Below are positions 35,973 to 43,698 of a stretch of 64,000 nucleotides of DNA, piece after piece. Positions within the stretch are counted from its first letter, which is position 1. Each line of letters starts with the position of its first letter. This DNA is from Mycolicibacterium wolinskyi. Lineage in GTDB: Bacteria; Actinomycetota; Actinomycetes; Mycobacteriales; Mycobacteriaceae. The notes below the pieces were generated by a model. It was not told where the DNA came from. It did not search any database and was given only the letters and a program-made list of their open reading frames with translations. The stretch lies in assembly GCF_002101965.1 (NCBI RefSeq), contig NZ_LQQA01000015.1, positions 620,001 to 684,000 on the forward strand. Reading direction: 5' to 3'. A program made the position numbers and the translations under genes.

Positions 35973-35980
35973 ACATAGCT
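35973..35980 (+). promoter_or_regulatory. ACATAGCT motif upstream of the two-component system
   Basis: Exact octamer 47 bp before the response regulator start; the close spacing makes it the best promoter candidate of the motif set. Confidence 0.45.
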
Positions 35981-36027
35981 GCGCCATAGAATCAACACAG
36001 TCGGCGCCTAGAACGGATTATGAGAAT

Positions 36028-36810
36028 TTGACAGTGCCGAATTCTGATGAACGCACGGCTACCTTGCCGGAACAGGCTGCCGGGGCAGCTGCCACACGGG
36101 CGACCATGACTCGCGCCGACGGCAGTCCAATCCAGGTCCTTGTGGTGGACGATGAGCCCGGACTGGCCGAATTGGTGTCGATGGCATTGCGCTATGAGGG
36201 ATGGCAAGTCTCGACCGCTGGGGACGGTGCCTCGGCAATCCGCCAAGCCCAACAATCCCCTCCTGATGTCGTGGTTCTGGACGTGATGCTGCCTGATATG
36301 AGTGGCCTTGACGTCTTGAGGAAGTTACGCGAAGCGCAGCCCGGATTGCCGCTACTTCTCCTGACCGCCAAAGAGTCGCTCGAAGATCGAATCGCCGGAC
36401 TCACTGCAGGTGGCGACGACTACGTGACGAAGCCGTTCAGCGTCGAAGAGTTGGTGCTGCGGCTCCGTGCACTCATGCGGCGGACCGGGGTGTCGGAGGA
36501 CACCGGGATGGCGAAACTAGTCGTGGGCGATCTCATACTCGACGAGGACAGTCATGAGGTAACCCGGGGCGGAGATGAAATCCGCTTGACAGCAACAGAG
36601 TTCGAGCTACTCAGGTACATGATGCGCAATGCGCGAAAGGTGCTGACGAAAGCCCAGATCCTCGACCGGGTGTGGCACTACGACTTTGACGGACGCTCAA
36701 ACGTCATCGAGCTGTACATCTCCTATTTGCGTCGCAAGATCGATGCCGGGCGCACGCCAATGATCCATACGCTCCGCGGATCCGGATATGTTCTCAAACC
36801 ACCTCGCTGA
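36028..36810 (+). CDS. OmpR-family response regulator
   Basis: A 260-residue regulator. The receiver domain begins near residue 36 (VLVVDDE) with phospho-acceptor Asp85 in VVVLDVMLPDM and the conserved Lys in DDYVTKPFS; a winged-helix DNA-binding domain follows (about 160-258, LTATEFELLRYMM, GRSNVIELYISYLRRKID, TLRGSGYVL). TTG at 36028, GTG at 36034 or the ATG about 26 residues in are all possible starts; the first 30 residues are variable linker. The histidine kinase gene overlaps its end by 23 bp. It likely controls its own operon and other genes of the island (inference from shared motifs). Confidence 0.9.
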   Translation: MTVPNSDERTATLPEQAAGAAATRATMTRADGSPIQVLVVDDEPGLAELVSMALRYEGWQVSTAGDGASAIRQAQQSPPDVVVLDVMLPDMSGLDVLRKLREAQPGLPLLLLTAKESLEDRIAGLTAGGDDYVTKPFSVEELVLRLRALMRRTGVSEDTGMAKLVVGDLILDEDSHEVTRGGDEIRLTATEFELLRYMMRNARKVLTKAQILDRVWHYDFDGRSNVIELYISYLRRKIDAGRTPMIHTLRGSGYVLKPPR

Positions 36811-38320
36811 AGTTTTCCGGCGCATTCGGCTGAGACGACCGCGCACGTGGGCACTGCAGACGCGGCTGCTCGCGGTGGTCGTGACACTTCTCATCGTCGT
36901 CTGCGCCGGTATCGGTGCCGGAACACTGCTGGCGATGAATCGCTTTCTGCTCCAGCAGCTCGACCGCCAAGTGATCGACGCAGGACTCCGGTCGACAGGG
37001 TTCTACGATTTCGGACCACCGCCATTCGAGCGGTACGCTGGCCCCGGTCCGCTGTTTCTCGACGGTCCTGGCCAGTCGGTGGACACTGTCGGTGCGGTGA
37101 TCGTCAACGGCCGGGTCACCGAAGCAGCCGTGGTCGCTGCCGACGGTAATCGGAGCCAGCTGTCGCCGACCGCATTCCGCCAGCTCGCAGACATCAAGGT
37201 AGGCGACCCGGTCCGTATCAACCTGGACGGCCTTGGCCACTATGAACTGGTCGGCGTTGCCGCCAGCAACGGAAACACCGTAGTCGCCGGCCTCCCTCTG
37301 GCTGGTGTCAACAACACCCTGCTGACGATCTTCGGGTTCTTCAGTGCGGTGGCTGCGGTCGCTCTGATACTGGCAGCCGCGGTGGGAATCTGGATCATCC
37401 GCCGCCAGTTCGCCCCGCTGTCCCAGGTCGTGCACGCGGCCCATCAAGTCGCCCAGCTCGATCTCGTACGCGGTGAGGTGAACCTGCCCACACCTTTGGT
37501 TCACGTGGACCCTGACACCACTCACACCGAGGTGGGGCAGCTCGCCGCGGCGTTCAATCGGATGCTCAATCGCATCGCCGAGGCACTAGCGGTGCGCCAT
37601 GCGAGCGAGACAAGGGTGCGCCAGTTCGTCGCCGATGCCAGCCACGAGCTGCGCACGCCGCTGGCATCCATCCGGGGCTACACCGAGCTGGCCCGCCGCC
37701 GACTGTCCTCCAGCCCAACTGATCTCGCACACGCGATCGACCGTGTTGACGTCGAGTCCAAGCGTATGAGCCAGTTGGTGGAGGAGATGCTCCTGCTCGC
37801 CCGCATGGACGCCGGCCGGCCACTTGACCACGAGCAAGTAGATCTCTGCCAACTCGCCGTCGACACGGTCAGTGACGCTTACGTCGCGGGACCAGAGCAC
37901 CGTTGGTCGGTCAACGTGCCCGACGAACCTGTGATGGTCATCGGGGATCGAGTGCGATTACACCAAGTGCTGGCCAACCTGATGTCGAATGCTCGCGTGC
38001 ATACTCCACCGGGAACCCGCGTGAACATATCGCTAACCCACTCGGGCGACGGGCGAGTTGTGTTGACTGTGACCGATAACGGGCCTGGCATCCCTGAACA
38101 CCAACAACCCGAGATCTTCGAGCGCTTCGCCCGCGGTGATTCATCCCGATCCCGCCGCGCAGGCAGCACGGGGCTCGGTCTGGCCATCGTCGCGGCGCTG
38201 GTGAAGGCCCACAATGGCACGGTCGAGGTCCGAAGCGTGCCTGGTGAAACAGTCTTTGTTGTAACACTTCCCGCGATCCCGCTGACCCACCCGCGGCAGG
38301 ATCTTGTTCAGGCGCATTGA
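36788..38320 (+). CDS. Sensor histidine kinase
   Basis: A 510-residue membrane kinase. Helix 1 is about residues 26-50 and helix 2 about 176-204, enclosing a 125-residue extracytoplasmic sensor region rich in Pro and Gly near residue 77-96. A HAMP segment is followed by the H-box DASHELRTP with phospho-acceptor His286, then the N box (NLMSNARVHTPPG), DNGPGIP and GSTGLGLAIV of the ATPase domain. It phosphorylates the partner regulator encoded just upstream, whose 3' end it overlaps by 23 bp. The signal is unknown; position suggests cell-envelope sensing. Confidence 0.92.
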   Translation: MFSNHLAEVFRRIRLRRPRTWALQTRLLAVVVTLLIVVCAGIGAGTLLAMNRFLLQQLDRQVIDAGLRSTGFYDFGPPPFERYAGPGPLFLDGPGQSVDTVGAVIVNGRVTEAAVVAADGNRSQLSPTAFRQLADIKVGDPVRINLDGLGHYELVGVAASNGNTVVAGLPLAGVNNTLLTIFGFFSAVAAVALILAAAVGIWIIRRQFAPLSQVVHAAHQVAQLDLVRGEVNLPTPLVHVDPDTTHTEVGQLAAAFNRMLNRIAEALAVRHASETRVRQFVADASHELRTPLASIRGYTELARRRLSSSPTDLAHAIDRVDVESKRMSQLVEEMLLLARMDAGRPLDHEQVDLCQLAVDTVSDAYVAGPEHRWSVNVPDEPVMVIGDRVRLHQVLANLMSNARVHTPPGTRVNISLTHSGDGRVVLTVTDNGPGIPEHQQPEIFERFARGDSSRSRRAGSTGLGLAIVAALVKAHNGTVEVRSVPGETVFVVTLPAIPLTHPRQDLVQAH

Positions 38321-38395
38321 CCCGATGTTGTCCAGGCGGGCAGTACTTCCTCCACCGAGAAGGCGGCATCGATAGAAGAAACGGACGCTTCCACG

Positions 38396-38716
38396 ATGAC
38401 GCCGGAACTCGGTGAAGACGCTGTGGGAGAGGATGAGCCGGCTGCATCGGTTGGAGCATCGACTGAGGCGACCGACAGTCGACTAACTGCCGATGTTGAA
38501 ACCGCCGCGTCCTCGGACACCAACGAGATCGACGCGACGACCGCCGACGGAACAGCCAGCTTCAAGACCGGAAACAAAGCGGAGCCGGCCGCAACGGGTG
38601 ATACGTCCGCGAAGGGTGCGGGGAACGCTCGCGGATTCAGCAGGGCCAGCGGTATCGGCGGCAATACCGCCGGCGGGCACAAGGCCGACCGGAACAAGAG
38701 TAGCGCGGGCGAGTAA
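38396..38716 (+). CDS. Low-complexity acidic hypothetical protein (uncertain)
   Basis: A 106-residue frame rich in Ala, Thr, Ser, Glu, Asp and Gly, with a basic end (GHKADRNKSSAGE). No ribosome-binding site is clear in front of the ATG at 38396. The frame is open right back to the kinase stop at 38318-38320 and is in phase with the kinase, with a similar Ala/Ser/Thr/Glu-rich composition before the ATG. It could be a separate disordered protein or a tail once joined to the kinase. No known domain. The opposite strand also has an open frame here, which I take as a shadow. Confidence 0.4.
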   Translation: MTPELGEDAVGEDEPAASVGASTEATDSRLTADVETAASSDTNEIDATTADGTASFKTGNKAEPAATGDTSAKGAGNARGFSRASGIGGNTAGGHKADRNKSSAGE

Positions 38717-39057
38717 AGCAGGCTTCGTCGGTATCTGGCCCCGCGCATGCGGGGCCAGATGCGTGCCCGTCGATGAACGCACTACTTTGATTACATCCGC
38801 AACTCAGGGATGCTGTTTCCTATGAACATGATTCGCGAAGTCCCGCAAAGATGCTGCACTGCAAGAAGTTAACGCGATGACTGGGCGTTGCACGTCGAGG
38901 CGTTTCGAGCTGACGACCCTTCAAATCAATTGCACAGCAATAATATAACCGATTCATAGCCGGGAGTTCGTGTCCTCTTCGTGTTACGAATGTGACCGAC
39001 GTGCTTCAGGGTTTTACTGGCGGAGCGGCTCACGCTCCGGACAGAAAGGAAAATCCC
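38717..39057. other. Intergenic region upstream of Pro-rich gene 3
   Basis: About 340 bp with AT-rich stretches unlike the surroundings (for example ataatataaccg near 38939-38950). TCATAGCC at 38953-38960 is a weak match to the island motif, about 100 bp before the next start. No gene supported. Confidence 0.45.
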
Positions 39058-39273
39058 ATGCACGTCATCTCACAGCGATTCATCGGGGCAATGGCATTGT
39101 CGGGCGGACTGGCTTTTGCCGCCATAGGGTTCGGCGGTGCGCTCGCCTCGGCCCAGCCGCCTCCTCCGCCTGGACCCGGACCGGGGCCCAGCGTGTGCCG
39201 ACCGTTTCAGCCGTGCCCGCCTGGGCCGCCGGCACCGCCACCGCCTCCGGGTCCGGGAGTTCCTTGGCGCTGA
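39058..39273 (+). CDS. Small secreted Pro/Gly-rich protein 3
   Basis: A 71-residue protein with ATG at 39058, eight bases after AAAGGA. The signal peptide has a hydrophobic core (IGAMALSGGLAFAAIGFGG) and likely cleaves after LASA. The mature part is Pro- and Gly-rich with a central C-x-P-x-x-P-C motif (CRPFQPC) and ends in GVPWR. CRPFQPC closely resembles CLPFTPC at the end of protein 1. A hairpin follows. No recognised family; secretion and relation to proteins 1, 2 and 4 are the only inferences. Confidence 0.72.
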   Translation: MHVISQRFIGAMALSGGLAFAAIGFGGALASAQPPPPPGPGPGPSVCRPFQPCPPGPPAPPPPPGPGVPWR

Positions 39274-39308
39274 ACCGACTGCCATACCCATACCTGGCCT
39301 CAACGCAG

Positions 39309-39339
39309 GGGGTGCGATGCGCGGGTCGCGTCGCACCCC
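39309..39339 (+). terminator. Hairpin after Pro-rich gene 3
   Basis: Arms GGGGTGCGA and TCGCACCCC pair perfectly over 9 bp with a 13-base loop, 36 bp after the stop, followed by a short T-containing stretch. Confidence 0.6.
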
Positions 39340-39782
39340 TTGTTGCTACGCCAGTCCCGCCGGATGCGATTCGAGACGGTCGGGTGCTTGCTCGCAGAGC
39401 TGTGAAGTCAGATGACGAGGTAAGGACGTGCAGCACAGTAGGATCGCTCGGGGTTGTGTGCCGCACGTCCCGCCCTCATCTACTGCAGGATCCGCCTGGG
39501 GGATATCGCCGCTGGTCGGGCGTCGAGCAGGCGGACAACGCACCGAGCGTCGGGCAGCCCGAAATATACCGAGGACATGTCGGTCTCGACCAAGCTGCGG
39601 CGCTGCTCTGCGGAGGGCAACCCGACCTCCTTTCTATTGAGCTGACCGTACGCGGAGTGAGACTAGAGACGAACGATTGGTGCCGACTGGCAGGAACATA
39701 TGAGGTCGATATGGAAATGCCGGGAAGGCGCCTCGCGGCCGCCGAACTCGGATCCAGGAAGGTCCCATGCAATCGCGCGCGA
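39340..39782. other. Intergenic region without a supported gene
   Basis: Some 440 bp between the hairpins of Pro-rich genes 3 and 4. Short frames on both strands lack start signals and recognisable products. It holds the second copy of the 35905-type palindrome (39424-39470), which may be a relic of a duplicated gene-plus-terminator unit. Confidence 0.45.
39424..39470. repeat. Second copy of the palindrome seen at 35905
   Basis: GGACGTGCAGCACA ... TGTGCCGCACGTCC: 14-bp arms with one mismatch and a longer loop, nearly the same arms as the terminator at 35905-35947. No gene ends just before it on either strand. Confidence 0.55.
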
Positions 39783-39823
39783 GGGCCGTCTTGCCGAATC
39801 TGAGTTCTGGCCAAAGACGGCCC
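39783..39823 (-). terminator. Hairpin terminator of Pro/Gly-rich gene 4
   Basis: GGGCCGTCTT and AAGACGGCCC pair over 10 bp around a 21-base loop, 15 bp past the stop of the minus-strand gene. Confidence 0.6.
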
Positions 39824-39838
39824 CCGCAGGGCGAGTGG

Positions 39839-40084
39839 TCAGGGAAGGAATGGCCCCAGTAGAGGTGCCACTGGTCCAAGCAAGCCGACCCCGGGGCCGA
39901 ACAACGCCGGCCCGGGTCCGAGCGGCCCGGGCCCGATCGGACCTGGCCCGGGCCCCGGTAGGCCGGGCACACCAGGCGCGAACGGGGGTGGTTCAGCGGC
40001 CGCGATGCCAGCGCCTAGCACAAGCGTCGCCAACCCGAGACCACCGGTGATCGCAACACCAGCCGCAATTCGTTTCACATTCAT
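39839..40084 (-). CDS. Small secreted Pro/Gly-rich protein 4 (no Cys)
   Basis: An 81-residue protein; ATG at 40084 with GAAGGAG upstream. Signal peptide (MNVKRIAAGVAITGGLGLAT, cleavage after AAA) and a mature part of Pro, Gly, Leu and Ala repeats (PGLPGPGPGPIGPGPLGPGP pattern) ending in LLGPFLP. Unlike proteins 1-3 it has no Cys and is more hydrophobic. An open frame extends 29 codons upstream but that part lacks the signal features. It is convergent with gene 3. Confidence 0.7.
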   Translation of the reverse strand: MNVKRIAAGVAITGGLGLATLVLGAGIAAAEPPPFAPGVPGLPGPGPGPIGPGPLGPGPALFGPGVGLLGPVAPLLGPFLP

Positions 40085-40465
40085 TCGAAGCTCCTTCTGC
40101 TCGTAGGACGAACTGAACTGCACATGAAATGACGCTATCGATGGTGGGTTGGTGTGGCCTTTGCGCCGCATATCAAGTGGTTAGGTTTCATCGCCGGCAA
40201 TCCGGTGAAAAGAGCGATGGACCAGCATGATCGATAAACCAAGTGTTGAAAAATGCTGCTGTGGTATCTAATTCGACATTGGCGGTGTGAATCGACTACG
40301 CGACACACTCGCCAATCGCATTGCCCCGAGACTGCGCCGCCGCGATCTCTCGCCGTTGTTGTGGTCAGCCGAGCAAGCATCGGTAGCCGCCTCCTGCACC
40401 ATCCTTTTCCGTATAGTCGATGAGGTCGGCTAATGAACGACCGGCGGATGAGTTTTGGAGGCGGT
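40085..40465. other. Divergent intergenic region between Pro-rich gene 4 and the siderophore-interacting protein gene
   Basis: About 380 bp, right boundary of the accessory island. I see no convincing iron box; a TTAGGTT half-match occurs at 40180 without its partner. No gene supported. Confidence 0.45.
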
Positions 40466-41338
40466 ATGGCGGGACGACCCATACACACGTTCGAGGTGGT
40501 GCGGCGCGAGCAGGTGACGCCCCACATGGTGCGAGTGGTGCTCGGGGGAAACGGCGGTGGCGACGGCAACGCGTTCGGCACCTTCAAGCCCAGTGAATAC
40601 ACCGACTCCTACGTCAAACTCGTCATCGTCCCCGACGGCGTCGACGTGGCCGCCCTACCACAGCCGCTCACGTTGGACAGCTTCGGCGAACTGCCTGCCG
40701 AGCAGCGGCCGACCGTGCGGACCTACACGGTCCGCCGGGTCGATGAAGAGCGCGGCGAGATCACCATCGATTTCGTCGTACACGGAGATCACGGTGTCGC
40801 CGGGCCGTGGGCGGCCGCGGCCACCCCGGGCCAGCCGGCCTATCTCATGGGACCCGCCGGTGCCTATTCGCCCGATCCGGCCGCGGACTGGCATCTGCTC
40901 GCCGGTGACGAAGCCGCGCTGCCCGCCATCAGCACCGCGCTGGAAGCCTTGCCCGCCAACGCCATTGGCCGGGTGTTCATCGAAGTCGCCGGGCCTGACG
41001 ACGAGATCGAGCTGAACGCACCCGCAGGCGTCGAGGTGCGCTGGATCTACAGGGGCGGCCGCGCCGACCTGGTGGGTGACGAGCGGGCCGGCGACAACGC
41101 ACCGCTGATCGCCGCGGTCAAGGAGTCCCCGTGGTTGCCCGGCCAGGTGCAGGTGTTCATTCACGGCGAGGCTCAGGCCGTCATGCACAACCTGCGGCCC
41201 TACATCCGCAAGGAACGCGGCGTCGACGCGAAATGGGCCGGGTCGATCTCGGGCTACTGGCGGCGCGGGCGCACCGAGGAGACCTTCCGCGAATGGAAGG
41301 CCGAGCTGGCGAAAGCCGAGGCCGGCACCGCAAGCTGA
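40466..41338 (+). CDS. viuB: Siderophore-interacting FAD protein (ViuB-like)
   Basis: A 290-residue flavin reductase-like protein; order matches Rv2895c. The FAD-binding barrel has RTYTVRR (about 87) and a preceding ACT-like strand; the NAD(P)H domain has WHLLAGDEAALPAIS and the C-terminal SGYWRRGRTEE characteristic of siderophore-interacting proteins. Family members reduce ferric siderophores in the cytoplasm to release iron. The ATG at 40466 is chosen because GGAGG lies just upstream; ATGs at 40433 and 40448 would add 11 or 6 residues. The flavoprotein gene 41363 follows in the same direction. Confidence 0.88.
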   Translation: MAGRPIHTFEVVRREQVTPHMVRVVLGGNGGGDGNAFGTFKPSEYTDSYVKLVIVPDGVDVAALPQPLTLDSFGELPAEQRPTVRTYTVRRVDEERGEITIDFVVHGDHGVAGPWAAAATPGQPAYLMGPAGAYSPDPAADWHLLAGDEAALPAISTALEALPANAIGRVFIEVAGPDDEIELNAPAGVEVRWIYRGGRADLVGDERAGDNAPLIAAVKESPWLPGQVQVFIHGEAQAVMHNLRPYIRKERGVDAKWAGSISGYWRRGRTEETFREWKAELAKAEAGTAS

Positions 41339-41362
41339 GCGAAGGCTGGCAAGGTAACCGTC

Positions 41363-42523
41363 ATGGCATACGGCGATTACCAGCTTGAGATCTACCTCCA
41401 GGGCCTGTCGGGTGTACTGCCGACGCTGCCCATGGATTACGCGAACCTCGAGGCCAAAGCTCAGGCCGCGATGCCGCCGTCGGTGTGGTCCTACGTCGCC
41501 GGGGGAGCAGGCGACGAGCGCACGCAGCGGGTCAACCGCACGGCGTTCGACCGCTGGGGCCTGATACCGCGGATGTTCAACGCCCAACGCGAACGCGACC
41601 TGTCCGTCGACCTGTTCGGGCTCAAGCTGCCCTCGCCGTTGTTCATGGCACCGATCGGCGTGCTCGGCATCTGCGGTCAAGACGGCCACGGCGACCTGGC
41701 CGGCGCACGGGCGGCCGCGAAGACCGGCGTCCCGCTGGTGCTCTCGACCCTCACTGAGGATCCGCTGGAGGATGTCGCAGCCGAATTCGGCGACACCCCA
41801 GGGTTTTTCCAGCTGTACACGCCGACCGACCGCGAGTTGGCGGCCAGCCTCGTGCAGCGTGCCGAGGCAGCCGGATTCAAGGGCATCGTCGTCACCCTCG
41901 ACACCTGGGTGCCGGGCTGGCGGCCCCGCGACCTGTCCACGTCCAACTTCCCGCAGCTGCGCGGCAAGTGCCTGGCCAACTACACGAGCGACCCCGTGTT
42001 CCGCGCCGGGCTGCCGCAGCCGCCGGAGGAGAACCCGCAGGCGACCGTGCTGCGGTGGGTGAGCCTGTTCGGCAATCCGCTGACCTGGGACGACCTGCCG
42101 TGGCTGCGATCGCTGACGAAGCTTCCGCTGATCCTCAAGGGAATCTGTCATCCCGACGATGTCCGGCGGGCCAAGGACGGCGGCGTCGACGGCATCTACT
42201 GCTCGAATCACGGTGGGCGGCAGGCCAATGGTGGTCTGCCCGCCATCGATTGCCTGCCCGGGGTGGTCGAGGCCGCCGACGGATTGCCGGTGTTGTTCGA
42301 CTCCGGCATCCGCAGCGGCGCCGACATCGTCAAGGCCCTGGCCCTCGGCGCCACTGCCGTGGGCGTGGGCCGCCCGTACACGTTCGGGTTGGCGTTGGGC
42401 GGCGTCGACGGCATCGTGCACGTGCTGCGGTCGCTGCTGGCTGAGGCCGATCTGATCATGGCCGTCGACGGTTATCCGACACTCGCCGACCTGACCCCCG
42501 CCACACTGCGCCGGGTCGACTGA
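41363..42523 (+). CDS. FMN-dependent alpha-hydroxy acid oxidase, lactate 2-monooxygenase-like
   Basis: A 386-residue TIM-barrel flavoprotein. It matches the classical mycobacterial lactate 2-monooxygenase pattern: YQLEIYLQGLSGVLPTLPM at the start, MAPIGVLGICGQDGHGD, GFFQLYTPTDRELA, LDTWVPGWRPRDL, and the catalytic His and Arg in CSNHGGRQANGG. Such enzymes oxidise L-lactate (or another 2-hydroxy acid) with O2, releasing acetate, CO2 and water. The position between viuB and xerC may be a lineage-specific insertion relative to M. tuberculosis. A 16-bp dyad follows 10 bp after the stop. Confidence 0.88.
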   Translation: MAYGDYQLEIYLQGLSGVLPTLPMDYANLEAKAQAAMPPSVWSYVAGGAGDERTQRVNRTAFDRWGLIPRMFNAQRERDLSVDLFGLKLPSPLFMAPIGVLGICGQDGHGDLAGARAAAKTGVPLVLSTLTEDPLEDVAAEFGDTPGFFQLYTPTDRELAASLVQRAEAAGFKGIVVTLDTWVPGWRPRDLSTSNFPQLRGKCLANYTSDPVFRAGLPQPPEENPQATVLRWVSLFGNPLTWDDLPWLRSLTKLPLILKGICHPDDVRRAKDGGVDGIYCSNHGGRQANGGLPAIDCLPGVVEAADGLPVLFDSGIRSGADIVKALALGATAVGVGRPYTFGLALGGVDGIVHVLRSLLAEADLIMAVDGYPTLADLTPATLRRVD

Positions 42524-42532
42524 CCGGAATTG

Positions 42533-42548
42533 GGGTAGTCGACTACCC
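42533..42548. promoter_or_regulatory. Perfect 16-bp dyad
   Basis: GGGTAGTCGACTACCC reads the same on both strands. It lies just after the flavoprotein stop and 90 bp before a small membrane gene. It could be a short terminator stem (6-bp arms, TCGA loop) or an operator for the next unit. Confidence 0.45.
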
Positions 42549-42637
42549 GTGTCAGGAGCGTGCTGAGCAGCCGAGCATGAAATCCGACAACGACGTCAGA
42601 CACCGTCGATGCGGAAGCCTGAGCTGTGGGGTATGCG

Positions 42638-42787
42638 ATGAATGCCGGAACCGCGATCGTGTTGATCGCACTTGTGGGTCCTCTCCTGACCGTTTCCGTG
42701 ACAGCGGTCGGTCTCGCCGTGGAATGGTGGCGGACCGAGCGTGACATCGAGCCGCCCCATCCGGGTGATCTGGCGCCGGAGAACTGA
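42638..42787 (+). CDS. Small single-span membrane protein
   Basis: A 49-residue frame: one hydrophobic helix (about residues 5-27, AIVLIALVGPLLTVSVTAVG) followed by WWRTERDIEPPHPGDLAPEN. ATG at 42638; its stop overlaps the next gene's ATG (TGATG), good evidence that it is translated. No family known. It may help anchor or regulate the DUF5995 protein (inference). Confidence 0.55.
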   Translation: MNAGTAIVLIALVGPLLTVSVTAVGLAVEWWRTERDIEPPHPGDLAPEN

Positions 42788-43620
42788 TGGCCCAGCATCC
42801 GCCCCTCACGCCGTTGCCGTCCGCGACGACGCTCGATGAGGTCGTCGACAGGATCGATTCGGTGATCCAGTGGTCGATCGAATCATCAAGCCGGCTGGGC
42901 TATTTCGCAGCGCTGTACAAACGCATCACCATCGCGGTGCGGACTGCCGTCGCCGACGGCGTGTTCGAAGACGGTCCGCGGTTGCAACGACTGGACGTGG
43001 CGTTCGCCAACCGCTACTTCGACGCGTTGAACGGCCACTTTCACCCCGGCAGCTACGCCAAGCCGCCCCGGTCCTGGCAGGTGACGTTCGACGCCGCTAC
43101 CCGGGCAGAGCCGATCATCCTGCAACACATGCTGGCCGGGATCAACGCCCACATCGGCCTCGACCTCGGAATCGCGACTCAGGAATTGGTTCCGGCTGTT
43201 CGATTGTGGCAGCTGAAAACCGATTTCGACCGCATCAACGCGGTGCTCGCGAGCCAGGTCACCGGCATCGTCGTCGACATCAACGAACTGTCGCCCGCCT
43301 TGGCCGACATCTACGCCGTTCTGATGGACAACCAGATACTCCTGATCAACGAAGCGGTACGCGGTTTTCGCGACGACGCATGGCGGTTCGCGACTGTCCT
43401 TTCGGTGCAGCCGCGTTTCACGCGTCCGGTCACGATCCGGTTGCGGGACGTGCGGGTTGCCCGGCAAGGCGAACTGATCTACGACCCGCCCGGCGTGGTC
43501 GGTCTCATCCAGTGGGCGGTCACGGCTGTCGCGGCCAGGGAGAGCCGCGACATCGTGAAGAACATCCGGGTCCTCGACGAGATCGCGAACTCGCCGGCAC
43601 CCATCGCCACCGCGTTGTGA
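42787..43620 (+). CDS. DUF5995 family protein
   Basis: A 277-residue, mostly helical protein with FANRYFDALNGHF, ILQHMLAGINAHIGLDLGIA and a late VAARESRDIVKNIRVLDEIA. These match an uncharacterised actinobacterial family (DUF5995) as I recall it. The His residues in HMLAGINAH might bind a metal. Start overlaps the small membrane protein gene. Function unknown. Confidence 0.72.
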   Translation: MAQHPPLTPLPSATTLDEVVDRIDSVIQWSIESSSRLGYFAALYKRITIAVRTAVADGVFEDGPRLQRLDVAFANRYFDALNGHFHPGSYAKPPRSWQVTFDAATRAEPIILQHMLAGINAHIGLDLGIATQELVPAVRLWQLKTDFDRINAVLASQVTGIVVDINELSPALADIYAVLMDNQILLINEAVRGFRDDAWRFATVLSVQPRFTRPVTIRLRDVRVARQGELIYDPPGVVGLIQWAVTAVAARESRDIVKNIRVLDEIANSPAPIATAL

Positions 43621-43698
43621 CGGGGCCGTAAGGTCACGCCCCGATCGCGCACCGGCGCGTTGGATGGACACCGGTGCGACATCTGACACGGTGGGGGA

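Noticed and set aside
36028..38320. PhoP-PhoR identity for the two-component system
   Set aside because: The regulator is similar in outline to PhoP, but the kinase sensor region and the island context differ; orthology cannot be claimed.
38308..38748. Minus-strand Ala/Ser/Val-rich frame opposite the kinase tail region
   Set aside because: Low complexity, no start signal, and the plus-strand frame is in phase with the kinase; kept only the plus-strand candidate at low confidence.
40170..40200. IdeR iron box before viuB
   Set aside because: Only a TTAGGTT half-match is present; the second half of the 19-bp dyad is missing.
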